DNA from: Gluconacetobacter liquefaciens
Lineage (GTDB): Bacteria > Pseudomonadota > Alphaproteobacteria > Acetobacterales > Acetobacteraceae
NCBI RefSeq assembly: GCF_003350405.1
Contig: NZ_QQAW01000004.1
Span: 1-64,000, forward strand
DNA: 64,000 nt
Direction: 5' to 3'
The translations under genes were made by a program, and so were the position numbers. The notes beneath the pieces are model-generated. The model made no database searches, was not told the DNA's origin, and saw only the letters and a list, made by a program, of their open reading frames with translations. Shown piece after piece: positions 17,692 to 26,446 of this stretch; the first letter of the stretch is position 1, and the number at the start of each line of letters is the position of its first letter.

Positions 17692-18999
17692 TCAGACGCC
17701 GCGTACGATGATGCTGGCGTTGGTGCCACCGAACCCGAAACTGTTCGACAGGGCGATATCGATCTTGCGGCGCTGGGCCTCATGCGCCACGCGGTCGATC
17801 GCGCTTTCGGTGGACGGATTGTCCAGGTTCAGCGTCGGCGGCGCGACATTGTCGCGGATCGCCAGGATCGAGAAAATCGCCTCGACGGCTCCGGCCGCAC
17901 CCAGCAGATGGCCGATCGCGGATTTGGTCGACGACATCGCGACCTGGCTCGCCGCATCGCCGAACAGACGTTCGACTGCCTGCAATTCCAGGTCATCGGC
18001 CATGGTCGACGTACCATGGGCATTCACATAGCCGATATCGGAAGGCGCGATGCCGGCGCTGCGTACCGCGGCCTGCATGGCGCGATAGGCACCTTCATGC
18101 CCCTCGGCCGGCGCGGTGATGTGGTACGCATCGCCCGACATGCCGTATCCGATGATCTCGCCATAGATCTTGGCGCCACGCGCCTTCGCGTGCTCGTACT
18201 CCTCCAGCACCACGATGCCGGCGCCTTCGCCCATGACGAAGCCGTCGCGATCGCGATCCCAGGGGCGCGAGGCCTTCTCCGGCTCCGCGTTGAACGCGGT
18301 GGAGAGCGCACGGGCCGAACTGAACCCGGCGATTCCCAACGGGCACACCGCCGCTTCGGCGCCACCGGCCACCATCACGTCGGCGTCGCCGAGCATGATC
18401 AGGCGCGAGGCATCGCCGATCGCATGCACGCCGGAGGCGCACGCGGTCACAACCGAATGGTTGGGGCCCTTGAAACCGTATTTGATCGAAACATGGCCGG
18501 AGACCAGATTGATCAGCGCCGACGGGATGAAGAAGGGCGACAGGCGACGCGCCCGCCCCTCATGCACCGTGACCGACGCATCATAAATCGTCTGAAGTCC
18601 GCCGATGCCCGAACCGATCATCACGCCGGTCCGGCAGCGGTCCTCCTCGGATTCGGGCTTCCACCCGGAATCCTCGACCGCCTCGGTCGCCGCGACAAGA
18701 CCCAGATGGATGAAGCGATCCATCTTCTTCTGGTCCTTGACCGGCACCCAGTCGGACAGGGTCAGGCAGCCCGCCTCGGTCGGCCCGGCCGGCACCTCGC
18801 CGGCGACATGCGCCGGCAGGTCCGAGGGATCGAACGAGGCAATGCGGCCGATCCCGCTTTCGCCGGCGATCAGGCGCGACCAGTTATGTTCGAGCCCCAG
18901 CCCGAGCGGGCTGACAATGCCCATACCGGTAACAACAACGCGCCGACGTCCCGGCGCTCCTCCGGCAGATTGTATCAACCCGCACCGCTCCCTGATCAC
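17692..18999 (-). CDS. fabF: Beta-ketoacyl-ACP synthase II
   Basis: This is a 435-aa thiolase-fold condensing enzyme that elongates acyl-ACP with malonyl-ACP in type II fatty acid synthesis. The catalytic cysteine is in VTACASG, and the two histidines are in NAHGTST and SAIGHLLGAAG. The C-terminus has SNSFGFGGTNAS. The longest frame starts with GTG at 18999 and has about 20 extra residues before RRRVVVTGMGIV; a TTG a few codons later is possible, so the start is uncertain. It lies 27 bp after acpP, in the usual acpP-fabF pair. Confidence 0.92.
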   Translation of the reverse strand: MIRERCGLIQSAGGAPGRRRVVVTGMGIVSPLGLGLEHNWSRLIAGESGIGRIASFDPSDLPAHVAGEVPAGPTEAGCLTLSDWVPVKDQKKMDRFIHLGLVAATEAVEDSGWKPESEEDRCRTGVMIGSGIGGLQTIYDASVTVHEGRARRLSPFFIPSALINLVSGHVSIKYGFKGPNHSVVTACASGVHAIGDASRLIMLGDADVMVAGGAEAAVCPLGIAGFSSARALSTAFNAEPEKASRPWDRDRDGFVMGEGAGIVVLEEYEHAKARGAKIYGEIIGYGMSGDAYHITAPAEGHEGAYRAMQAAVRSAGIAPSDIGYVNAHGTSTMADDLELQAVERLFGDAASQVAMSSTKSAIGHLLGAAGAVEAIFSILAIRDNVAPPTLNLDNPSTESAIDRVAHEAQRRKIDIALSNSFGFGGTNASIIVRGV

Positions 19000-19026
19000 A
19001 AAATCCGACGTTCCGTAGAAGCAGCC

Positions 19027-19266
19027 TCAGGCGGCCTTCTGCTTCTCGATGTAGTCGATGGCGTCCTTCACGGTCGCGATCTTCTCGGCTGCATCTTCCG
19101 GGATCTCGACGCTGAAAGCCTCTTCGAAGGCCATCACCAGCTCGACCGTATCCAGGCTGTCCGCGCCCAGATCGTCAATGAAGGAGGCCTCCGGCGTGAC
19201 CTTGCTTTCCTCGACGCCGAGGTGCTCGACCACGATCTTCTTAACCTTGTCAGCGATTTCGCTCAT
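19027..19266 (-). CDS. acpP: Acyl carrier protein for fatty acid synthesis
   Basis: This is a 79-aa acidic ACP with the phosphopantetheine site [16 protein letters not shown] (Ser at about residue 37). It is near-canonical in length and sequence and carries acyl intermediates of type II fatty acid synthesis. It sits immediately upstream of fabF. A 276-bp non-coding stretch (19267-19542) separates it from fabG and probably holds its own strong promoter. It is clearly distinct from the second ACP at 3711. Confidence 0.95.
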   Translation of the reverse strand: MSEIADKVKKIVVEHLGVEESKVTPEASFIDDLGADSLDTVELVMAFEEAFSVEIPEDAAEKIATVKDAIDYIEKQKAA

Positions 19267-19542
19267 CTGTCTTCGCTTCCTGTCTGCCCCAATGAGATAC
19301 GGGCGGTTCGAAATTCATTCGTCCTGTCTGACGTCCCGCGAAGCGGAACCGCCGGACCATGCCCAGCCCGCTTCCGGACGAAGCAGCGGCGGATTAGCAC
19401 GGTTCCTCGGCACTAGCCAAGGCGGCGGATCTTCTTTCCGTCATAATCCGCTGCCAAAACCTGAAATCCGGCTCCGCGAAATCGGCCTGTTGTCCGCCAT
19501 ATCCCTGCCTGCGTCCAGCGGAATCAGCGTGTTCCCCGTCGA

Positions 19543-20292
19543 TCAGGGCATTGCCATCCCGCCGTTGACGTTCAGCGTGGTGCCGGTGATCCATCCGGCC
19601 TCGTCCGATGCCAGATAGGCGACGGACGCAGCAATATCCTCGGGTTTGCCCATCCGTCCCAGCGGAATGCCGCCCAGCAGCTTCTCGCGCTGCGCCTCCG
19701 GCAGCACGTCGGTCATCGCGGTCTGGATAAAGCCCGGCGCCACGACATTGACGGTCACGCCGCGCGAACCGGCTTCCTGCGCCAGCGACTTGGTCATGCC
19801 GATCATGCCCGCCTTGGCCGCCGCATAATTCGCCTGGCCGGCATTGCCGGTCACGCCGACGATCGAGGCGATGCTGACGATTCGCCCCGCCCGGCGGCGC
19901 AGCATGCCCTTCAGCACCGCGCGACACAGGCGGAAGGGGGCGGCCAGATCCACCTCCATCACGCGGTTCCAGTCCTCGTCCTTCATGCGAATCGCCAGTC
20001 CGTCCCGCGTCAGGCCGGCATTATTGACCAGGATATCCAGCGGCGCGCCGGCCGCGACCTCGGCGGCGGCCACCAGCGCGTCGGCCGCCTTCGGGTCCGA
20101 CAGGTCGGCGGGGCACACATGAACCCGCTCGCCATCGGGCGCGATCTCACTGGCCACGGCGGCCAGCACCGCCTCACGCGTGCCGGAAAGTACCACGCGC
20201 GCGCCCTGGGCATGCAGGGTCCGCGCGATCGCGGCACCGATTCCCCCCGATGCGCCCGTCACCAGCGCGGTCTTGCCATCCAACCTGAACAT
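19543..20292 (-). CDS. fabG: 3-oxoacyl-ACP reductase
   Basis: This is a 249-aa short-chain dehydrogenase that reduces 3-oxoacyl-ACP with NADPH. It has the cofactor motif TGASGGIGAAIA near residue 13, NNAG near 88, and the catalytic Ser-Tyr-Lys set in SIASIVGVTGNAGQANYAAAKAG. The ATG at 20292 is preferred because an AAGGACG ribosome binding site precedes it. An ATG at 20325 overlaps the fabD stop (ATGA) and would add 11 residues, so coupling from there is possible. It is part of the fabD-fabG-acpP-fabF cluster. Confidence 0.92.
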   Translation of the reverse strand: MFRLDGKTALVTGASGGIGAAIARTLHAQGARVVLSGTREAVLAAVASEIAPDGERVHVCPADLSDPKAADALVAAAEVAAGAPLDILVNNAGLTRDGLAIRMKDEDWNRVMEVDLAAPFRLCRAVLKGMLRRRAGRIVSIASIVGVTGNAGQANYAAAKAGMIGMTKSLAQEAGSRGVTVNVVAPGFIQTAMTDVLPEAQREKLLGGIPLGRMGKPEDIAASVAYLASDEAGWITGTTLNVNGGMAMP

Positions 20293-20321
20293 CAGCCCGT
20301 CCTTGCCTGAAAAATCATCTC

Positions 20322-21293
20322 TCATAGCGACGCGAGAAACGCCTCGATATCCGCCGGGGTGCCGACCGAGCGGCTCGCCGCATCGGGCGCGATGCGCCGC
20401 ACCAGCCCGGACAGCACCTTGCCGGCCCCCAGTTCCACAAAACTGTCGACGCCCATCGCCGCCATCGCCTCGACACTTTCGCGCCAGCGCACGGTGCCGG
20501 TCACCTGCCGCACCAGCAGGTCGCGAATCGCCTGCGGGTCGGTCACCTTGGCCGCCGAGACATTGGCCACCAGCGGCACGATCGGCGGCGCAATTTCGGC
20601 CCGCTCCAGCGCCTCGCCCATCGCATCGGCTGCCGGGGCCATCAGCGAGCAATGAAACGGCGCCGACACCGGCAGCACCACCGCCCGCTTCACCCCGCGC
20701 GCCTTGGCAATCGGAATCGCCCGCTCGATCGCCGTCGCCCGGCCCGAAATAACGATCTGTCCGCCGCCATTATCGTTGGCCACTTCAATGATTTCCGTGC
20801 GGTCCGGCTCGCCTTCCACGCGCACGATCGCGGCCTCGGCGCAGATCGCGCGCGCCTCGTCCAGATCCACGCCGATCAGCGCCGCCATCCCGCCCTCGCC
20901 CGCCGGCACCGCTTTCTGCATTGCCGTGCCGCGCTGGCGCAGCAGGCGCGCCGTCTGCGCGATCCCGAACGATCCCGCCGCCGCCAGCGCCGAATATTCT
21001 CCCAGCGAATGCCCCGCCACCAACGCGGCCACGCGCTTCAGCTCCAGCCCGCCTTCCTTCTCCAGCACCCGCAGCACCGCCATAGACACCGCCATCAGGG
21101 CAGGCTGGGTATTTTCGGTGCGGGTCAGATCTTCCATCGGCCCCTCGAAGATCAGGGCGGAAAGCTTCTGGTTCAGCGCGTCGTCGACTTCCTGGAACAC
21201 CTCACGCGCCGGGGCGAAGGCTGCGGCCAGTTCGGCGCCCATCCCGACGGACTGGCTACCCTGACCGGGGAAGATGAAGGCGTGAACGGTCAT
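20322..21293 (-). CDS. fabD: Malonyl-CoA:ACP transacylase
   Basis: This is a 323-aa acyltransferase that moves malonyl from CoA to ACP. Motifs are FPGQGSQ near residue 8, the nucleophile motif GHSLGEYSALAAAG near residue 95, and the catalytic histidine in VSAPFHCSLM near 205. The ATG at 21293 gives the standard length. It leads the fatty acid cluster and its stop overlaps the alternative fabG start. The gene begins about 70 bp downstream of the YdcF gene on the same strand. Confidence 0.93.
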   Translation of the reverse strand: MTVHAFIFPGQGSQSVGMGAELAAAFAPAREVFQEVDDALNQKLSALIFEGPMEDLTRTENTQPALMAVSMAVLRVLEKEGGLELKRVAALVAGHSLGEYSALAAAGSFGIAQTARLLRQRGTAMQKAVPAGEGGMAALIGVDLDEARAICAEAAIVRVEGEPDRTEIIEVANDNGGGQIVISGRATAIERAIPIAKARGVKRAVVLPVSAPFHCSLMAPAADAMGEALERAEIAPPIVPLVANVSAAKVTDPQAIRDLLVRQVTGTVRWRESVEAMAAMGVDSFVELGAGKVLSGLVRRIAPDAASRSVGTPADIEAFLASL

Positions 21294-21361
21294 GCTGTCC
21301 TCATTATCCAAAAGAAATCTCACGTTCCGGCCCGCGAAATGCCGACAGGACGCGGCGCCTG

Positions 21362-21892
21362 TCAATCGCGCGGCACGGTCTCACGGCGACGGAGCACCAG
21401 CAGCAGGACGTCCCATGGCAGAGCCGCGACCTCGCGCAGGCGCCAGAACCAGCGCCGCCGCAGGCCCCGGGCAGCCGGCACCCGGGGCGGGGGCACCCGC
21501 ACCACCCGCCAGCCAGCAAGCCGCATCAGCACCAGACAGCGCGGCAGGTGATAGCCGCTGCTGGCAACCGCAACGGCGCCGCGATAACCACGCGCGCGCA
21601 GCAGCACGGAGCAGGCTAGCACCGAGTCCAGCGTATCCCGCGCCGTCGCCTCGATCAGGATCGCCGAATCCCGCACCCCGGTCCGACGCAGCAATTCCGC
21701 CATCACAGGCGCCTCGGCCGGGCGGCCACCCAGGCTGCCGCCGGTCGGCACGAACAGCGGCGCCGCGCAGGTCCGCCCGAAGGCCTCGGCCGCCGCAACC
21801 CGGCGGCATAATGTCGCGGAAGGTGTGCCGTCGGGATGAACCGTGGCCCCGAAGATCACAATGGCGAGCGGCGCTTCCGGCCGCCCGCTCAC
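21362..21892 (-). CDS. YdcF/DUF218 family protein
   Basis: This is a 176-aa member of the ElyC/SanA/YdcF family. The N-terminal strand is IVIFGATVHPDG, then VPTGGSLGG, a TLDSVL helix and VASSGYHLPRCLVLMRLAGW, the usual DUF218 landmarks. The C-terminus is basic and hydrophobic. The GTG at 21892 overlaps the stop of the upstream methyltransferase gene (GTGA), so the two are translationally coupled. Biochemical roles in this family are poorly known; envelope functions have been proposed for relatives. Confidence 0.7.
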   Translation of the reverse strand: MSGRPEAPLAIVIFGATVHPDGTPSATLCRRVAAAEAFGRTCAAPLFVPTGGSLGGRPAEAPVMAELLRRTGVRDSAILIEATARDTLDSVLACSVLLRARGYRGAVAVASSGYHLPRCLVLMRLAGWRVVRVPPPRVPAARGLRRRWFWRLREVAALPWDVLLLVLRRRETVPRD

Positions 21893-22773
21893 AACGGCGC
21901 CTGAAGCAGAAGCTGGTTCAGCCCGGCGAAGGTGGCGAACGTCATCCGCCACACCTGCCGAAACTGCGCGGCATCGACGCCCCGATTATCCAGGAGCGCC
22001 GCCAGTTCACCCACCGTGCGCCTGCCGTCGATCAGCGGCAGCAGCCCGCGCGCCTGCGAGATGACCGGCACCAGCACCTCACGCCCCGCCAGACGGACCG
22101 GCAACCGATTATCGGGCCGCATCAGCCGCGAGAGCCCCAACCCGTCCAAGGCACGCAGCACCGGCACGCAAGCCGGGTCCATCGGATCGGCCCGCCCCAC
22201 GACCTCGCCCGCACGGCGGACATAAGCCACATGAAACGCCCGCCCTGCGCCACGCGACTCGGCCAGACCGGCCCGTACGCGATCGGGCACGAAATCGAGA
22301 TCGGTGCAAAAGGCCGGGTCGGCCTCCAGAAGCGCCGGATCGTATTCCAGCGGCGCCATCAGGCAGACCGGCACCAGCCGCGCCGCCGCCAGCAGGTCAA
22401 ACAGTCCATCGACAGCGCAGCCAGCGTCCCGCCCATCCGATGCGGGCACCACGACGCGCATGCCGCCCCCCGGCGCCAGCAGGCCGCCCAGGGCCTCCAG
22501 CCGCGCCACCGGCTCCGCCTCCGCGCTCAGGTCGCAATCAATATAATCGTAAACAGAAGACGGGAGTGACGCACCGGCAGCAAGAAACCCGACCTCCCCC
22601 GGTCGCCCCTCCGCTTCCAAGCGCTCCGCCAGTCGCGCCGCACCAGCCGCATCGCCCCCGGCCACCAGCACGCGCAGCGGGCAGGAGCGCGGCCGCAGGG
22701 CTCCGAACAGCCAGTAATCGACCTCACGCAGATCACCGACCGACCCGATCGTCAGAGAGGATGCGTGCACCAT
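21889..22773 (-). CDS. Class I SAM-dependent methyltransferase-like protein
   Basis: This is a 294-aa protein. The segment DLREVDYWLFG, then PLRVLVAGGDAAGAARLAE (residues about 33-51), matches a methyltransferase family whose SAM loop is normally AGGGTGD. Here the loop is AGGDAAG, which departs from the glycine-rich consensus. YDYIDCDLS and LLAPGGGMRVVVPA follow in the right order. The C-terminal 100 residues (LIDGRRTVGELAALL) look like a winged-helix-type accessory domain. The ATG at 22773 lies 5 bp after the stop of the OpuAC-like gene. The substrate is unknown and loss of SAM binding is possible. Confidence 0.5.
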   Translation of the reverse strand: MVHASSLTIGSVGDLREVDYWLFGALRPRSCPLRVLVAGGDAAGAARLAERLEAEGRPGEVGFLAAGASLPSSVYDYIDCDLSAEAEPVARLEALGGLLAPGGGMRVVVPASDGRDAGCAVDGLFDLLAAARLVPVCLMAPLEYDPALLEADPAFCTDLDFVPDRVRAGLAESRGAGRAFHVAYVRRAGEVVGRADPMDPACVPVLRALDGLGLSRLMRPDNRLPVRLAGREVLVPVISQARGLLPLIDGRRTVGELAALLDNRGVDAAQFRQVWRMTFATFAGLNQLLLQAPL

Positions 22774-22777
22774 GACC

Positions 22778-23536
22778 CTACCGGGGCAGCAGCTTTCCGC
22801 GCTGCCAGGCTTCGGCCGCCTCATCGCCGGTCATGCCGTCGCAGCGCACCGCATATTCCAGCGCGCTCACCACCTTGTGGCCCAGCATCAGCTCGTCCAG
22901 CTCATCCAGCAGGTCGGAATCCAGTTCCGCCCGCGCCTCGCGGCGCACCAGCATCCGGGCCGCCTGCTCGCCGGCCAGCACGTTCCTGGGGTCTTCCAGC
23001 GGCCGCAGCCGGCCGCCATGGTGCAGGAAATGCGGCTGCCACAGCGGCAGGACCGCCGCCTCCCCGGTCTCGATCGCCTTCGCGGCATATTGCCAGGCAT
23101 CTTCATCCGGACGGGCATCGATGGTGAAGCCGCGCTCCGTCAGCCCATAGGACCCGACGCCGAGCCGCACCCGTTCCAGCACCGATTCCGCCGCCACGAT
23201 ATTGCGGTTGACCACCCCGTCATCCAGCCCCAGATCAGCGATCGAAGCCACACCCGGCGCGCAGCCTTCAGGCATGAACCAGCCGAAAACGGGCTTGTAC
23301 AACTCACCCAGCGGGTCCATGCCCAGCGACGGGTCCGCCCAGACGGCATCGACATCAGGCAGCCACGCGGAGACGAACAGGTCGATCTCGCCCGCCTTCA
23401 TGGCCGCCGTCAGCTCGTCCCGGCTACCGGTAACGTATTCGACGTCCAGGTCATAAGCTTCCAGTACACGCACGACTGCCGCGGCAGCCGCCGCGTGCAG
23501 GATGGTTTCCGGATGGCCAAGCGTCACCGTCGTCAT
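22778..23536 (-). CDS. OpuAC/ProX-like glycine-betaine-binding-type protein without signal peptide
   Basis: This is a 252-aa substrate-binding fold of the glycine betaine/choline (OpuAC) type. It opens with VTLGHPETILHAAAAAAVVRVLE, followed by SRDELTAAMKAGEIDLFVSAWLPD, and later KAIETGEAAVLPLWQPHFLHH. Family members are normally periplasmic or lipoproteins, but the frame begins directly at the first strand of the domain, with no signal peptide. No ABC permease or ATPase is adjacent. It may be a cytoplasmic ligand sensor or sequestering protein, or the true start may be missed. It heads the YdcF/methyltransferase group. Confidence 0.65.
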   Translation of the reverse strand: MTTVTLGHPETILHAAAAAAVVRVLEAYDLDVEYVTGSRDELTAAMKAGEIDLFVSAWLPDVDAVWADPSLGMDPLGELYKPVFGWFMPEGCAPGVASIADLGLDDGVVNRNIVAAESVLERVRLGVGSYGLTERGFTIDARPDEDAWQYAAKAIETGEAAVLPLWQPHFLHHGGRLRPLEDPRNVLAGEQAARMLVRREARAELDSDLLDELDELMLGHKVVSALEYAVRCDGMTGDEAAEAWQRGKLLPR

Positions 23537-23590
23537 CGCACCTCTCCCCGATCACGAGGGTGGTTCCAGCAGGTGGCATCCGTTTACGCA

Positions 23591-23623
23591 AGGGGCGGAA
23601 CGGCAAAAAACCGCCCCGCCCCT
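23591..23623. terminator. Hairpin after the M13 peptidase gene
   Basis: An 8-bp GC-rich stem (23591-23598 with 23616-23623) encloses an A/T-run-containing loop. It lies just downstream of the M13 peptidase stop (23651, minus strand) and before the OpuAC-like gene. It probably ends the peptidase transcript. Confidence 0.5.
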
Positions 23624-23650
23624 GTTCTCAGGCCATGCGGTTTCCCGCCG

Positions 23651-25753
23651 TCACCAGATCTTCACCCGCTCTTCAGGCTTCAGATACAGCGTGTCGCCCG
23701 GCTTGACGTTCCAGGCCTTGTACCAGGCATCAACATTGTGCATCGGAATATTCACCCGCGCCTGCGGCGGCGAATGCGGGTCCGTCATCACCCGCTGGCG
23801 GATGGTGTCGTCACGCAGTTTCTGCCGCCAGACCTGCGCCCAGCCGAGGAACACGCGCTGGTCCCCCGTCAAGCCGCCGATCACCGGGGCCGGCTTGCCG
23901 TGCAGCGAGGCATGATAGGCATCCAGCGCCAGGGTCAGGCCGCCCAGATCGGCGATGTTCTCGCCCATCGTCAGCTTGCCGTTCACATGCACGCCCGGCA
24001 GCACTTCGAAGGCGTCGTACTGCTTGCCGAAGCGATCGGCGAGCTTGTTGAAGCGTGCCGCGTCATCCTTGGTCCACCATTCTTTCAGGCGGCCCATATA
24101 GTCGAACTTCCGCCCTTCATCATCGAAGGAATGCGTCATCTCATGGCCGATCACACCGCCGATCGCACCGTAATTGACCGCCGGGTCCGCCTTTGGGTTG
24201 AAGAAGGGCGGCTGCAGGATCGCCGCCGGAAACACCACCTCGTTGAACAGGGGGTTATTGTAGGCATTGACGGTCTGCGGGGTCATGTCCCACTCGTCCC
24301 GATCGACCGGGTGGCCCAGATGACCCAGCCAGTAACGCCACTCGAAGGCCTCGGCGCGGGCAGCATTGCCATAGGCGTCCCCCTGCCTGACGACGAGGGT
24401 CGAATAATCCCGCCAGCGCTTGGGATAGCCGATCTGGATGGTGAAATGGTCCAGCTTCTGCACGGCGGCGGCGCGGGTCTGCGCCCCCATCCATGCGTTA
24501 TGCTGCAACCGCACCCGGAAGGCCGCCTTCAGTTCGGTGGTCAGCGATTCCATCATCTGCCGGTATTCCGGCGGGAAATAGCGCGCGACATAGGTCTGTC
24601 CCAGCGCCATGCCCATCGCGTGGCCGGTGGCCGTCACGCCGCGTTTCCACCGTTCGGGCAGTTGCGGCTGGCCACCCAGCGTCTTGTCGTTGAAATCGAA
24701 CGACGCCTGCACGAACGCCTTGGGCAGGTAATGCGCGGCACTGCCCGCCAGATGGAAGGCCAGCCACGCCCGCAGCGTGTCCAACGGCGTTTCCGACGCA
24801 ATCTTCGCCTCGCCGACGACGGCATCGGGCTCGCCGACGATCAGCGTGCCCGATTTCACGATCGTCTCGGGCAGTTCGGCACCGGTCAGATACGCCGCCC
24901 AGTCGAAGCCGGGCGCACGCCTGGCCAGGTCGGCAACCGTGATGGGGTTATAGGTCTTGTCCGGGTCGCGCATGTCCTGCCGCGCCCAGTGGACCTCCGC
25001 CAGCCGGGTCTCGAACGCCACGATGGCCTGGGCCTGCTTCGCGGCATCCGGCCATCCGATCAGGGTCAGGACCTGCTGGACATAAGCCTGATAGGCGGTC
25101 TTCTTCGCCGCCAGTGCGGGCTTCAGGTAATAATCACGATCCGGCAGGCCCAGGCCTCCCTGGTCCAGCATCAGCGCATAGACTGTCGGGTCCTTGGCAT
25201 CCGGCTGGATGCCCAACCCGAACAGCGAATGCTGGAACCCCGTCTGCGCATGCCCCAGCAGGGCGGCAAAAGCGCTCCGGTCTTCCACCGCGCGAATGGC
25301 GTCCAGGTCGGCGGCGAGCGGCTTGCTCCCCTGCGCCTCGATTCCCTTTTCGTCCATGAAGGTGGCGTAGAACGTGCCCAGCTTCTGGTCGACCGTCGCG
25401 GGATCGGCCACCGGATGGGCCGCCAGGTCATTCAGGATACCCTGCACGCGCTTGCGCGACAGTTCATGCAGCATGTTGAACGGCCCATAGGCCGTCATGT
25501 CGGGCGGAATGACGATATCGCGTATCGCTCGGCCATTCGCGTAGCCGAAGAAATTGTTGCCGGGCGCGATCGACAGGTCACGTCCGTCCACATCGAAGCC
25601 CCAGGCGCCGTAAGACGGGGCATCGACCACATCGGCCACCTTCGCGTCGGCGGCCTGATCGGCCGCCCGCGCCCCACCGCCCCAGATCGCGGCCGCCAGC
25701 AGGGCCGCGCCGCACAGCCAGCCACGCCGGCCATACCGTCTGAAATCCGACAT
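23651..25753 (-). CDS. M13 family zinc metallopeptidase (PepO/neprilysin type)
   Basis: This is a 700-aa exported metallopeptidase. A signal peptide covers about residues 1-30 (ending ARA). The N-terminal M13 domain follows, and the C-terminal catalytic domain carries NAYNNPLFNEVVFPAAILQPPFF, the zinc motif VIGHEMTHSFDDEG (HExxH), and ENIADLGGL with the third zinc ligand glutamate. It ends in VNVKPGD..YLKPEERVKIW, matching the usual M13 terminus (CxVW-like). It should cleave oligopeptides in the periplasm. It stands as a single gene with its own terminator. Confidence 0.9.
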   Translation of the reverse strand: MSDFRRYGRRGWLCGAALLAAAIWGGGARAADQAADAKVADVVDAPSYGAWGFDVDGRDLSIAPGNNFFGYANGRAIRDIVIPPDMTAYGPFNMLHELSRKRVQGILNDLAAHPVADPATVDQKLGTFYATFMDEKGIEAQGSKPLAADLDAIRAVEDRSAFAALLGHAQTGFQHSLFGLGIQPDAKDPTVYALMLDQGGLGLPDRDYYLKPALAAKKTAYQAYVQQVLTLIGWPDAAKQAQAIVAFETRLAEVHWARQDMRDPDKTYNPITVADLARRAPGFDWAAYLTGAELPETIVKSGTLIVGEPDAVVGEAKIASETPLDTLRAWLAFHLAGSAAHYLPKAFVQASFDFNDKTLGGQPQLPERWKRGVTATGHAMGMALGQTYVARYFPPEYRQMMESLTTELKAAFRVRLQHNAWMGAQTRAAAVQKLDHFTIQIGYPKRWRDYSTLVVRQGDAYGNAARAEAFEWRYWLGHLGHPVDRDEWDMTPQTVNAYNNPLFNEVVFPAAILQPPFFNPKADPAVNYGAIGGVIGHEMTHSFDDEGRKFDYMGRLKEWWTKDDAARFNKLADRFGKQYDAFEVLPGVHVNGKLTMGENIADLGGLTLALDAYHASLHGKPAPVIGGLTGDQRVFLGWAQVWRQKLRDDTIRQRVMTDPHSPPQARVNIPMHNVDAWYKAWNVKPGDTLYLKPEERVKIW

Positions 25754-25798
25754 CCCGTTGCCTCAAATTCTGTTACAAACGGGTTACGGTAGAACGGT

Positions 25799-26425
25799 TT
25801 ATTTACGATGCCCAGCCCGTGCCCCGGCCGTTTTCACAGGCTCCGGCGGACGCGCCAGCGCGGCCACGCGATAGTCGAAACTCAGGACCCCGGCCAGATA
25901 CGGCGCCGCGAACGCCTTGAACGCATCATGCGCTGGGTCGAAGAACCCCGGCTGGGTCACGACCGGCCGGCCGACATAATAATTCCGGTCCCCTTCCGAG
26001 CGAAAACTCACCAGGAAGCCCATCTGGTACCCCTCGTCGGCGCCCTCCCCGCTGTTCTGAAAGCCGGTCTCGATCGACTCGACCACCGGGCGGCCATCCG
26101 GACGACGGGAATCGACTGCCAGTTCCAGGAAGTGCCGGGCCACCTCCGCCTTCTGGAACGGCGTCACATTCTTGAGAAAGCGGAACAGCACCACATGCCG
26201 GACCAGAGCCGGGCGGAAAGCGGGCGCGGTGAAGGCGGCAACCCCGACCTGGGCCAGATCCTGCTGCACTGCGACGGCGGCGGCATCAGGCGGCGGCGGC
26301 GTCGCGGGCGACGTCGCGATCGGCAGGGAATACGGCTCGGCCAGCGCGGCCCCCGTCGGCGACAGCGCCGCCACGGTCAGGCCGAGGCTCGCGGCCGCGA
26401 TCATTTTGCGCACCAACATCGTCAC
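25799..26425 (-). CDS. Exported Dabb (stress-responsive A/B barrel) domain protein
   Basis: This is a 208-aa protein with a signal peptide (residues about 1-29, ending ALA) and a Pro/Ala linker. The Dabb domain opens with LVRHVVLFRFLKNVTPFQKAEVARHFLEL and includes the two beta/alpha units expected. Dabb proteins form small dimeric ferredoxin-like barrels; bacterial exported ones have no firm function. It precedes the M13 peptidase by 45 bp on the same strand and follows the ferritin-like gene by 21 bp, so co-transcription with the ferritin-like gene is likely. Confidence 0.7.
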   Translation of the reverse strand: MTMLVRKMIAAASLGLTVAALSPTGAALAEPYSLPIATSPATPPPPDAAAVAVQQDLAQVGVAAFTAPAFRPALVRHVVLFRFLKNVTPFQKAEVARHFLELAVDSRRPDGRPVVESIETGFQNSGEGADEGYQMGFLVSFRSEGDRNYYVGRPVVTQPGFFDPAHDAFKAFAAPYLAGVLSFDYRVAALARPPEPVKTAGARAGHRK

Positions 26426-26446
26426 TCCCTCCTGGTTCCTGCCCCG

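Noticed and set aside
22772-25792. 1006-aa plus-strand frame
   Set aside because: It is the antisense of the OpuAC-like and M13 peptidase genes, both with complete motifs; its composition is the Arg/His/Gln-rich pattern of a high-GC shadow.
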